From assembly GCF_009764265.1 (NCBI RefSeq), contig NZ_RWIR01000073.1, positions 1 through 64,000 on the forward strand: a DNA stretch of 64,000 nt, written 5' to 3'. The notes below the pieces were generated by a model, which saw nothing but the letters and a program-made list of their open reading frames with translations, made no database searches and was not told the DNA's origin. Of the stretch, positions 1 through 8,022 are shown piece after piece. A program made the translations under genes and the position numbers. Origin of the DNA: Pseudomonas sp. PB101. GTDB taxonomy: Bacteria; Pseudomonadota; Gammaproteobacteria; Pseudomonadales; Pseudomonadaceae. The stretch's first letter is position 1. Each line of letters starts with the position of its first letter.

Positions 1-63
1 AGGAGCCGGCTTGCTGGCGATGGCATTTTCAAGGACGCCATCGCCAGCAAGCCGGCTCCTACA
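1..63. repeat. REPIN (inverted pair of REP palindromes)
   Basis: Two inverted copies of a REP sequence (GGAGCCGGCTTGCTGGCGAT and its reverse complement) flank a short spacer, giving one large potential hairpin. This is the first of about sixteen REP loci in the window. It lies in the intergenic space before the small gene at 264; the rest of that space (64-263) shows no other feature. Confidence 0.85.
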
Positions 64-263
64 GGTGGTGTCTGAACATGAAACGTTTGTCATGAAACCC
101 AGGGGCCTGCGACCGAATGTCACGTGTTTAGCGGGCTGCGGGATTTTCTCCAATTTTGCAAAAGTCTGTTTCCAAATCGAAGCGTTTACTTAGCAAGCTA
201 CCAAACTCTATAACAGAGTCCTGCACATGCCTTGCTGCAGATAACAGAGATTGGAGCTAGCAG

Positions 264-452
264 ATGACTGTAAAAGTAACTGAACGCGACGATTCACATA
301 AATCCCATGAGGGTGTAGCCGCCGGTATCCGGATCTGGGACGTGCACCAGCAAGACCTGCTGGTCGGAATGTTCCATTCCGAGACCGACGCGCAAAACTA
401 CAGGGCCGAACTGGAAATGCTCGAGCGTAAACGCGAGCTCGCAACCGGTTGA
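264..452 (+). CDS. small conserved-type hypothetical protein (62 aa)
   Basis: The product is not recognised. A GGAG ribosome-binding site at 253-256 lies seven bases before the ATG, which supports this start. The 62-residue protein is charged and soluble, with no signal peptide, cysteine or membrane segment. It has a basic and acidic N-terminus, a central hydrophobic strand-like part (around residues 20-36, with IRIWDVHQQDLLVGMF) and a C-terminal helix rich in Glu, Arg and Lys. It stands alone between a REPIN and a convergent gene on the other strand. Codon use resembles the flanking core genes. No function can be proposed. Confidence 0.65.
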   Translation: MTVKVTERDDSHKSHEGVAAGIRIWDVHQQDLLVGMFHSETDAQNYRAELEMLERKRELATG

Positions 453-507
453 AGACTGACTCCACGTGCAGCCTGCCCTCTTCCTGGCGGGCAGGCTGCA
501 AGCCGAA

Positions 508-1455
508 TCAGACAACCTCGATCAACGTCAAATGAAGGTTGTCATCGATCAGCACCGAAGGGACACTTTCAAGAATCCAGCCCGCTTGAAGCCTGACCAC
601 CTCGACCTCGCCATCGCCCATTCCGTCATTGCGGATCGAAAACTGCAGCGATGACGGGTGACGCTTGGCGTAATCGAAACTCATGCCGCACGCGATCAGG
701 AAATCGATTTTTGCCTCGGTCAGTTCAACTTGAGTATCGCGCTCGCCTTCTTTCAGACTGTAGTAATCCAGGCACAGGTTGATTGTAAAAGGGCAGCCAT
801 TGACGAGACTGTTGATGAACCTTCCTTCATAACCACCAAAATAACTGTGCTCTGCCCGCACACTGCTGAGCTTCTTCACCCTCACCTCGATCCCTTCGGA
901 CAGTTTGAACAACCAATACTCCCTATCCGAACCCTGGTGGCTGCCGAAGTCGATACCTGATACATGACGCTTTGGCCACATCGACATCAATGGAATATCA
1001 ACCTCATAATCTTTATTGGTTATCGCCAACAAATAATTAATAACATCATAATAACTTGACTCACCCTCCCCTACTTTTATAAGTGTCGCACAGCTTCCCG
1101 CCAGCAATACGATCTTGCCATAACGCTCCACTGGCAGTTCAGTCATCAATAAAGCCACACACGCTGGCACTTTCTCCAGATAGGCAGAGTTCAGCTCATG
1201 GAGCTCCTCTTCATTGCGAACCACGTGCCAGGGTATGTTCCAGAAGAATTCGGGCAGGGTAAAGAACACACAAGCGGATGCGCCATGGTCCTCGCGAGCG
1301 GCTTTTGCGGCGATCTTGATTTTTCGGCGCACAAGCTCGGCACGAGCGACCAGCTCATCGTCCAGATAATCGCCAATGGATTGATCGTGCGGTCGCGGCT
1401 GTGAAAATTGCGACTTGAAAGTTGGCTGGCGTAACGAAGCGATACTTACAAACAT
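508..1455 (-). CDS. divergent nitrilase-superfamily (carbon-nitrogen hydrolase-like) protein
   Basis: The 315-residue protein has the three elements of the nitrilase-superfamily catalytic triad, in the right order and setting. They are Glu69 in FFTLPEFFW, Lys162 in MWPKRHVSG and Cys228 in TINLCLDYY, where Cys followed by x-Asp is the usual nucleophile context. A hydrophobic strand, KIVLLAGS (114-121), sits where the family has its second core strand. There is no signal peptide or membrane segment. Overall similarity to well-known nitrilases is low and the substrate is unknown. The gene is monocistronic, and its 5' half and upstream region are AT-richer than the neighbours, which suggests acquisition. 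The triad assignment is inferred from motif spacing only. Confidence 0.6.
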   Translation of the reverse strand: MFVSIASLRQPTFKSQFSQPRPHDQSIGDYLDDELVARAELVRRKIKIAAKAAREDHGASACVFFTLPEFFWNIPWHVVRNEEELHELNSAYLEKVPACVALLMTELPVERYGKIVLLAGSCATLIKVGEGESSYYDVINYLLAITNKDYEVDIPLMSMWPKRHVSGIDFGSHQGSDREYWLFKLSEGIEVRVKKLSSVRAEHSYFGGYEGRFINSLVNGCPFTINLCLDYYSLKEGERDTQVELTEAKIDFLIACGMSFDYAKRHPSSLQFSIRNDGMGDGEVEVVRLQAGWILESVPSVLIDDNLHLTLIEVV

Positions 1456-1544
1456 TTATTCCATCCTTGGAAACTAAAGTTTATTAAATTTGTTTTCTCA
1501 GACCACAAACATCTTTATAAGCAAAGATTATTTTTGGCAAAAGA

Positions 1545-1580
1545 AAACCCGAAAGATCGTATCGACACGATCATTCGGGC
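1545..1580 (-). terminator. rho-independent terminator of the DUF2058 gene
   Basis: A stem of CCCGAA-AGATCGT pairs with ACGATC-ATTCGGG, followed on the minus strand by a T-rich run. It sits just past the stop of the gene ending at 1642. Confidence 0.7.
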
Positions 1581-1641
1581 TCAATGTATAAATCATGAAA
1601 AGTACTAGCAAACATGTAAGCCTGCTAGAACATTAAATCGA

Positions 1642-2184
1642 TTACCACATCAGGTCATCAGGAATCTGGTACGCCGCGTACGGATCGTCTTCGACGCTGA
1701 CCTCTTCGGTCTTCACGTTCATCTGCACGATGCGCTGCGGGTCGCGCTCCTGGATCTTCAGCGCGGCTTCACGGGGGATGACTTCATAGCCGCCGCCATG
1801 ATGGACGATGGCCAGCGAGCCATTGCTGAGCTTGTTGCGCATCAGGGTATTGACCGAAAGGCGCTTGACCTTCTTGTCGTCGACAAAGTTGTAGTAGTCC
1901 TCGGTCGTCAACTTGGGCAGGCGCGTCGCTTCGATCAATTGCTTGACCTGGGCGGTACGGGCCTTGGCCTCAGCCTTTTCCTGCTGCTGGCGGTTGAGTT
2001 CCTGGTCGCGCTTGACCTTCTCGGCCATGGCTTCCTGTGCCGCACGCTGCTGGGAGTCATCCAGTTCGACCTGGCCTTTGTGCGCCAGGCGCTGTTGTTT
2101 CTGTTTGTCTTTGCTGACCTGCTTGGCCTGCTTCTGGTTGACCAGCCCTGCTTTGAGCAACTGGTCGCGAAGGGAAATGCTCAT
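1642..2184 (-). CDS. DUF2058 (YaiL-like) protein
   Basis: The 180-residue protein matches the DUF2058/YaiL family. It opens with MSISLRDQLLKAGLV, then has a long Lys/Gln/Arg/Glu-rich segment (about residues 18-85) likely to form a coiled coil. A folded C-terminal part follows, with the family-typical YYNFVDDKKVKRLSV (around 96-110). The C-terminus is acidic and ends LMW. The family is described as a nucleoprotein or polynucleotide-associated protein, but its biochemical role is not established. The gene lies 28 bp downstream of mazG on the same strand and ends at a hairpin terminator, so it is probably the last gene of a relA-mazG transcript. Confidence 0.85.
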   Translation of the reverse strand: MSISLRDQLLKAGLVNQKQAKQVSKDKQKQQRLAHKGQVELDDSQQRAAQEAMAEKVKRDQELNRQQQEKAEAKARTAQVKQLIEATRLPKLTTEDYYNFVDDKKVKRLSVNTLMRNKLSNGSLAIVHHGGGYEVIPREAALKIQERDPQRIVQMNVKTEEVSVEDDPYAAYQIPDDLMW

Positions 2185-2212
2185 GGTGCTTATTACTCAC
2201 TTAGGCCACTGC

Positions 2213-3049
2213 TCAACCGCAGCTGGGCAAATTCTTTTCCTGACGTTTGGCTTCGCCCCACAAGGCGTCCAACTCTTCGAGGGTGCAATCTTCCATGGGA
2301 CGACGGGTATCGCGCAATGCCTGTTCGATAAAACGAAAGCGTCTTTCAAACTTGCCGTTGGCGCCACGCAGTGCGGTTTCCGGATCGACCTTGAGATGCC
2401 GCGCCAGATTGACCACGGAAAACAGCAGGTCGCCGATCTCGTCGGCCACGGCCTCGGGATCGTTTTCCGACATGGCTTCGAGGACTTCATCGAGCTCCTC
2501 ACGCACTTTATCCAGCACCGGCAAGGCGTCCGGCCAGTCGAAGCCGACCTGCGCTGCGCGCTTCTGCAATTTTGCCGAGCGCGACAGTGCAGGCAGTGCA
2601 GCGGGGACGTCATCGAGCAACGACAACTGCTCCGGTGCCGACGACTTTTCCGCGCGCTCCTCGGCCTTGATCTCTTCCCAGCGCTGCTTGACCTGTTCTT
2701 CACTCAGGCGCGGGACATCCAGCGGTGCGTACAGCTCACCCGTGGGGAATACGTGGGGATGACGGCGGATGAGCTTGCGGGTGATGCTGTCGACCACGCC
2801 GGCGAACTCGAAACGCCCCTCTTCCCTGGCCAACTGGCTGTAATAGACCACCTGGAACAACAAGTCGCCGAGTTCACCCTGCAAGTGATCGAAGTCACCG
2901 CGCTCGATGGCGTCGGCGACTTCGTAGGCTTCTTCCAGAGTGTGGGGGACGATGGTGGCGTAGGTTTGCTTGATGTCCCACGGGCAACCGTACTGCGGAT
3001 CGCGCAGGCGGTTCATCAGGTGCAGCAAGTCTTCAAGGCTGTACATCAT
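2213..3049 (-). CDS. mazG: nucleoside triphosphate pyrophosphohydrolase MazG
   Basis: MazG hydrolyses NTPs and dNTPs to the monophosphate and pyrophosphate, and in enteric bacteria it lowers ppGpp levels. The 278-residue protein has two tandem MazG domains. The first carries EEAYEVADAIERGD (about 36-49) and the second ELDEVLEAMS...EIGDLLFSVVNL (about 186-216); both show the metal-binding Glu/Asp pattern. Length is usual for the bacterial enzyme (263-280 aa). It lies downstream of relA in the same direction, separated by a REPIN, the arrangement also seen in enteric bacteria. This fits a shared role in stringent-response nucleotide metabolism. Confidence 0.95.
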   Translation of the reverse strand: MMYSLEDLLHLMNRLRDPQYGCPWDIKQTYATIVPHTLEEAYEVADAIERGDFDHLQGELGDLLFQVVYYSQLAREEGRFEFAGVVDSITRKLIRRHPHVFPTGELYAPLDVPRLSEEQVKQRWEEIKAEERAEKSSAPEQLSLLDDVPAALPALSRSAKLQKRAAQVGFDWPDALPVLDKVREELDEVLEAMSENDPEAVADEIGDLLFSVVNLARHLKVDPETALRGANGKFERRFRFIEQALRDTRRPMEDCTLEELDALWGEAKRQEKNLPSCG

Positions 3050-3072
3050 TTATCTGTCTCACCACAAAATCC

Positions 3073-3159
3073 TGTGGGAGCTGGCTTGCCAGCGATGGCA
3101 TCACCTCGATACTCCTGAGAGACCGAGTTGCCTGCATCGCTGGCAAGCCAGCTCCCACA
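3073..3159. repeat. REPIN between mazG and relA
   Basis: Inverted copies of GTGGGAGCTGGCTTGCCAGCGAT lie about 40 bp apart (arms near 3073-3097 and 3135-3159). The element could modulate relA-to-mazG read-through. Confidence 0.85.
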
Positions 3160-3176
3160 TTGGATCGATGTCACCA

Positions 3177-5420
3177 TTACGGCGTTCGGTTACGCCGTGT
3201 TTCGATGATGTTCGGCAACTGGGATATCCGTCCCAGCAACCGCCCCAGTGCATCCAGACCCGGAATCTCGATGGTCAGGGACATCAGCGCAGTGTTGTCC
3301 TCCTTGTTCGAGCGGGTGTTGACCGCCAGCACGTTGATCCGCTCGTTGAGCAGCACTTGCGAGACGTCACGCAGCAGACCGGAACGGTCGTAGGCGCGGA
3401 TGACGATGTCCACCGGATAGGTGAGCACCGGCACCGGCCCCCAGCTGACCTGGATGATCCGCTCGGGCTCGCGCCCGCCCAGTTGCAGCACCGAGGCGCA
3501 GTCCTGGCGGTGAATGCTGACGCCACGGCCCTGGGTGATGTAGCCGACGATCGCATCGCCCGGCAATGGCTGGCAGCAGCCGGCCATCTGGGTCATCAGG
3601 TTGCCGACGCCCTGGATCTGGATATCGCCGCGCTTGCCCGGTTTGTAGCCGGTGGCCTTGCGCGGAATCAGTTCCAGCTGTTCGTTGCCGCGCTCCGGCT
3701 CGACCAGTTGCTGCGCCAGGTTGACCAGTTGCGCCAGGCGCAAATCGCCGGCACCGAGGGCGGCGAACAGGTCTTCGGCGGTTTTCATGTTGGCCTTGTC
3801 GGCCAGCTTGTCAAAATCCACCGCCGGCAGGCCGAGGCGATTGAGCTCGCGCTCGAGCAGGGTTTTACCGGCTGCGACGTTCTGGTCACGGGCCTGCAGC
3901 TTGAACCAGTGAACGATCTTGGCCCGCGCCCGCGAGGTGGTGACGTAACCCAGGTTCGGGTTCAGCCAGTCACGACTCGGGGTGCCGTGCTTGCTGGTGA
4001 TGATCTCGACCTGTTCACCGGTTTGCAGGCTGTAGTTGAGCGGCACGATGCGCCCGTTGATCTTGGCGCCGCGGCAGTTGTGACCGATTTCAGTGTGTAC
4101 GCGGTAGGCGAAGTCCAGCGGCGTCGCGCCCTTCGGCAAGTCGATGGCATGACCGTCCGGGGTGAAGATGTAGACCCGGTCCGGTTCGATATCGACCCGC
4201 AACTGTTCCGCCAGGCCACCGATGTCGCCCAGTTCTTCATGCCACTCGAGCACCTGGCGCAGCCAGGAGATTTTCTCTTCGTAGTGATTGGAACCGGACT
4301 TGACGTCGGTGCCTTTGTACTTCCAGTGCGCGCAAACCCCCAGCTCGGCCTCTTCATGCATGGCGTGGGTGCGGATCTGCACTTCCAGCACCTTGCCCTC
4401 GGGGCCGATCACCGCCGTGTGCAGCGAGCGGTAGCCGTTTTCCTTGGGGTTGGCGATGTAGTCGTCGAACTCTTTCGGGATGTGTCGCCACAGGGTGTGG
4501 ACGATACCCAGCGCGGTATAGCAATCGCGCATTTCCGGCACCAGCACACGCACGGCACGCACGTCGTAGATCTGGCTGAACTCCAGACCCTTGCGCTGCA
4601 TTTTGCGCCAGATCGAATAGATGTGTTTGGCCCGGCCGCTGATGTCGGCATCGACGCCGGTGGCCTGCAATTCGTTTTTCAGCTGGCTCATCACCTCGCT
4701 GATGAAGCGCTCGCGATCCAGCCGCCGCTCGTGGAGCAACTTGGCGATCTGCTTGTACTGGTCCGGCTCCAGGTAACGGAAGGACAAGTCCTCCAGTTCC
4801 CACTTGATGTGACCGATACCCAGGCGGTGGGCCAGTGGCGCATAGATGTCGAAGACTTCACGGGCCACGCGGTTGCGTTTTTCGTCGTCGGCGGTTTTCA
4901 CCGCACGAATCGCGCAGGTGCGTTCGGCCAGCTTGATCAGGGCGACGCGAACGTCGTCGACCATGGCCACCAGCATCTTGCGCAGGTTTTCCACCTGGCC
5001 CTGGGTGCCCAGCACCAGGGATTTGCGCGGGCTCAGGCTGTCGCTGATCGCGGCCATGCGCAGCACGCCATCGATGAGCTTGGCCACCACCGGGCCGAAG
5101 CGCTGGCTGACGGCCGGCAGCTTGATCTGAGCTTCACGCACGCCCCGATAGAGGATCGCGGCGACCAGTGAGTCCTGATCGAGCTTGAGATCGGCGAGAA
5201 TCTCGGCGATCTCAAGGCCGGTACGGAACGTGGAGTTCCCTTCCGACCATAGATTCTGTGCAGCATTGGCTTGCTGCTCAGCCTCGCGAGCGTACTCGCA
5301 GGCTTCTTTCAAGGCTTCGCGATCCAGTGCCAAATCGACACTCACCGCGTGATCGAGCCAAGCCTCGAGATTGATACTGCCGTCGGTGTTGATCGGCTGG
5401 TGTGCTCTCACCTGTACCAT
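3177..5420 (-). CDS. relA: GTP pyrophosphokinase RelA, ribosome-associated (p)ppGpp synthetase
   Basis: RelA makes (p)ppGpp from ATP and GTP/GDP when uncharged tRNA enters the ribosome. The 747-residue protein has a degenerate HD domain at the N-terminus: no His-Asp pair is visible around YRGVREAQIKL, as in monofunctional RelA. The synthetase domain follows, with YRSLHTAVIGPEGKVLEVQI (around 340-360). A TGS domain (VYIFTPDGHAIDLPKGATP) and C-terminal zinc-finger-like and ACT regions follow. Length matches E. coli RelA (744). The start MVQVRAHQPINTDG is the family start. rlmD and cysM lie upstream on the same strand, the usual Pseudomonas order. Confidence 0.97.
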   Translation of the reverse strand: MVQVRAHQPINTDGSINLEAWLDHAVSVDLALDREALKEACEYAREAEQQANAAQNLWSEGNSTFRTGLEIAEILADLKLDQDSLVAAILYRGVREAQIKLPAVSQRFGPVVAKLIDGVLRMAAISDSLSPRKSLVLGTQGQVENLRKMLVAMVDDVRVALIKLAERTCAIRAVKTADDEKRNRVAREVFDIYAPLAHRLGIGHIKWELEDLSFRYLEPDQYKQIAKLLHERRLDRERFISEVMSQLKNELQATGVDADISGRAKHIYSIWRKMQRKGLEFSQIYDVRAVRVLVPEMRDCYTALGIVHTLWRHIPKEFDDYIANPKENGYRSLHTAVIGPEGKVLEVQIRTHAMHEEAELGVCAHWKYKGTDVKSGSNHYEEKISWLRQVLEWHEELGDIGGLAEQLRVDIEPDRVYIFTPDGHAIDLPKGATPLDFAYRVHTEIGHNCRGAKINGRIVPLNYSLQTGEQVEIITSKHGTPSRDWLNPNLGYVTTSRARAKIVHWFKLQARDQNVAAGKTLLERELNRLGLPAVDFDKLADKANMKTAEDLFAALGAGDLRLAQLVNLAQQLVEPERGNEQLELIPRKATGYKPGKRGDIQIQGVGNLMTQMAGCCQPLPGDAIVGYITQGRGVSIHRQDCASVLQLGGREPERIIQVSWGPVPVLTYPVDIVIRAYDRSGLLRDVSQVLLNERINVLAVNTRSNKEDNTALMSLTIEIPGLDALGRLLGRISQLPNIIETRRNRTP

Positions 5421-5543
5421 CTTGCTTACCTTCCCTACGACGCAGATTCAATGCGTCAAATCGCTGACCTTCGTTGCCCGTGTGCCCACGTCGGGCTGGG
5501 GTGCGCGGCTGCACGGGCGGGCCAGTCGGACCAGACGAGCATC

Positions 5544-6896
5544 CTAGCTCGCTTCAAATAACGCCATGGCCTCGACATGTGCCGTTTGAGGAAACATATC
5601 GAGAATCCCGGCACGTTTTAACCGGTAGCCCTGCTTGATCAATTCGACCGTGTCGCGCGCCAGAGTTGCCGGGTTGCATGACACATACACCAACCGCTCG
5701 GCGCCCAGGGTCTTGAGCTTGCGCACGACCTCGAAAGCACCGTCACGCGGTGGGTCCAAGAGTACCGCACAAAAGCCTTCGGCGGCCCATTCGGCATCCG
5801 TCAAAGGCTGGGATAAATCGGCCTGAAAAAACTTCGCGTTATGCAGATTATTGCTAGCGGCGTTCGCGGCTGCCCGCTCGACCATTACCTGTACGCCTTC
5901 GACCGCAACGACTTCGCGAACGGTCTGGGCCAGCGGCAAGGCAAAGTTGCCCAGGCCGCAGAACAGATCGAGAACGCGCTCATCCGCGGTCGGCTTCAAC
6001 CACTCCAGCGCCTGGGCTACCATCGCTTCGTTGACCCCGGCGTTGACCTGAATGAAATCTCCAGGCCGGTAAGCCAGCTCCAGATCCCACTGTTCCAGAC
6101 GATAGCCCAACGCCTGGTCTGCTTCGACCGGCTGCGGTTCACCCTCACCATGCAGCCACAACTGGGCTTCATGGAACGCGCAGAAATCCTTGAGGATGGT
6201 CAGGTCGGCTTCCGATAACGGCGCCATGTGTCGAAGCAAAACCGCCAGCGAGGAACCGCTGAACAATTCCACGTGCCCGAGCGCCTGAGGCTTGCTCAAA
6301 CGACGGAGCATCTCCGGCAAACGGGTCATGATCGGCTGCAAGGGCTGTACCAGCACCGGACATTCATTGATACCAACAATGTCCTGACTGCCAGCGGCGC
6401 GGAATCCTACTTCGAGTTTCTTTGCCTTCATGTCCCAGCGCACGGCGACGCGGGCACGGCGACGGTAGCCGAATTCCGGACCACTCAAAGGCGCCGCCCA
6501 TTCTTCAGGCTCGACACCGGCAACCTTGGACAATTGCTCGGCAAGCATGCGCTGTTTCAGGGCAAGCTGTTCGTCATGAGGCAGATGCTGCACGCTGCAA
6601 CCGCCGCAACGGCCGGCATGGGCACACGGCGCCGGACGACGCAATTCGCTGGCCGTGAACACTCGCTCGGTGCGCGCCTCGACCACTTTGCCGTGGGCAC
6701 CGAGGACGCGCGCTTCGATTTCTTCACCGGCCAACGCACCGATGACGAACCAGGTGCGGCCTTCGAAAAACGCGATGCCGCGACCGTCATTGGCCAGGCG
6801 CTCGATGGTCAGGCGCTGCTTCTTGCCGGTCGGGACTTGCGGGGCCTTGCTGCCGCCGGTGGGCTGGAAGCGCAGGCCTCTTTCATGTTTGGCCAT
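5544..6896 (-). CDS. rlmD: 23S rRNA (uracil-1939-C5)-methyltransferase RlmD
   Basis: RlmD (RumA) adds the C5 methyl group to U1939 of 23S rRNA using S-adenosylmethionine. The 450-residue protein has a TRAM domain (about 22-80), then a cysteine cluster in APCAHAGRCGGC that binds a 4Fe-4S centre. The SAM-binding motif is VLDLFCGLGNFALPLA. LLDPPRDG and the nucleophile region VYVSCNPATLARD lie near the C-terminus. Its ATG overlaps the cysM stop by one base (TGATG), so the two are translationally coupled. Length and all key residues look intact. Confidence 0.96.
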   Translation of the reverse strand: MAKHERGLRFQPTGGSKAPQVPTGKKQRLTIERLANDGRGIAFFEGRTWFVIGALAGEEIEARVLGAHGKVVEARTERVFTASELRRPAPCAHAGRCGGCSVQHLPHDEQLALKQRMLAEQLSKVAGVEPEEWAAPLSGPEFGYRRRARVAVRWDMKAKKLEVGFRAAGSQDIVGINECPVLVQPLQPIMTRLPEMLRRLSKPQALGHVELFSGSSLAVLLRHMAPLSEADLTILKDFCAFHEAQLWLHGEGEPQPVEADQALGYRLEQWDLELAYRPGDFIQVNAGVNEAMVAQALEWLKPTADERVLDLFCGLGNFALPLAQTVREVVAVEGVQVMVERAAANAASNNLHNAKFFQADLSQPLTDAEWAAEGFCAVLLDPPRDGAFEVVRKLKTLGAERLVYVSCNPATLARDTVELIKQGYRLKRAGILDMFPQTAHVEAMALFEAS

Positions 6897-7798
6897 CAGT
6901 TGGGCGCGTCGAAAATGCCGGTCGACAGGTAACGGTCGCCACGGTCGCAGATGATCGCGACGATCACCGCGTTTTCAACTTCTTTGGACAGGCGCAGCAT
7001 CGCAGCCACGGCACCGCCCGAGGACACGCCGCAGAAGATGCCTTCTTCGCGGGCCAGGCGACGGGTCACGTCTTCGGCTTCGCTTTGCGCCATGTCGACG
7101 ATCCGGTCCACGCGGTCAGCCTGGTAGATTTTCGGCAGGTATTCGTGAGGCCAGCGGCGGATACCCGGGATCGCCGAGCCTTCCATCGGTTGCAGGCCGA
7201 TGATCTCGACGTTTTCGTTCTGCTCTTTCAAGTAGCGCGAAACGCCCATGATGGTCCCGGTGGTGCCCATGGAGCTGACGAAATGGGTGATGCTGCCCTG
7301 GGTCTGGCGCCAGATTTCCGGGCCGGTGGTGGTGTAGTGCGCCTCGGGGTTGTCACCGTTGGCGAACTGGTCCAGGACCTTGCCGCGACCTTCGGCTTCC
7401 ATCTTCTGCGCGAGGTCACGGGCACCTTCCATGCCCTGCTCCTGGCTGACCAGGATCAGCTCGGCGCCATAGGCCGTCATGGCCGCCTTGCGTTCGGCAC
7501 TGGAGTTGTCCGGCATGATCAGGATCATCTTGTAACCCTTGATCGCAGCGGCCATGGCCAAGGCGATCCCGGTGTTGCCCGAGGTCGCTTCGATCAGCGT
7601 ATCGCCGGCGTGGATCTGCCCGCGCAGTTCGGCGCGGGTGATCATCGACAGCGCCGGACGGTCCTTGACCGAACCCGCCGGGTTGTTCCCTTCGAGCTTG
7701 AGCAATAGGGTATTGCTGGTGGCGCCGGGCAGGCGCTGCAAACGGACCAGCGGAGTGTTGCCGACGCAATCGGCGATGGTTGGGTACTGCAAGGTCAT
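6896..7798 (-). CDS. cysM: cysteine synthase B
   Basis: CysM is a PLP-dependent O-acetylserine sulfhydrylase that makes cysteine from O-acetylserine and sulfide or thiosulfate. The 300-residue protein starts at MTLQYPTIADCVGNTPLVRL; an upstream in-frame ATG would add 22 unrelated residues. The PLP lysine lies in NPAGSVKDRP, the substrate loop in SGNTGIALA, and the phosphate-binding loop in SMGTTGTIMG. It is the first gene of a short cysM-rlmD unit. In P. aeruginosa the neighbour on the other side is pirA, which is absent here. Confidence 0.95.
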   Translation of the reverse strand: MTLQYPTIADCVGNTPLVRLQRLPGATSNTLLLKLEGNNPAGSVKDRPALSMITRAELRGQIHAGDTLIEATSGNTGIALAMAAAIKGYKMILIMPDNSSAERKAAMTAYGAELILVSQEQGMEGARDLAQKMEAEGRGKVLDQFANGDNPEAHYTTTGPEIWRQTQGSITHFVSSMGTTGTIMGVSRYLKEQNENVEIIGLQPMEGSAIPGIRRWPHEYLPKIYQADRVDRIVDMAQSEAEDVTRRLAREEGIFCGVSSGGAVAAMLRLSKEVENAVIVAIICDRGDRYLSTGIFDAPN

Positions 7799-7926
7799 GG
7801 CGTATTCGCAATCCAGACTGCGGGGGCGCCTATCATACCGGCAAACCTCGCAAGGCCATATCACGCAAAGTGTGATGCTTATGGTTTATGGGAATAAGGC
7901 TTGGTTTTGTGGTGAATGGATCGGCC

Positions 7927-8022
7927 TCATCGCGGGCAAGCCCGCTCCCACAGAGGGCTGAGGTGATCACACATTTTGCGGTTGAAACACCGTCAGTGTG
8001 GGAGCGGGCTTGCCCGCGATGG
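7927..8022. repeat. REPIN between cysM and the pirS-like gene, reaching into the latter
   Basis: Inverted REP arms (CATCGCGGGCAAGCCCGCTC and its reverse complement) are about 45 bp apart. The right-hand arm lies inside the reading frame of the histidine kinase that ends at 7967 and encodes part of its C-terminal tail. Confidence 0.85.

Noticed and set aside
2970..5171. Long open frame antisense to relA (733 codons)
   Set aside because: It mirrors the third-codon-position GC bias of relA on the other strand, has no ribosome-binding site and no family features.
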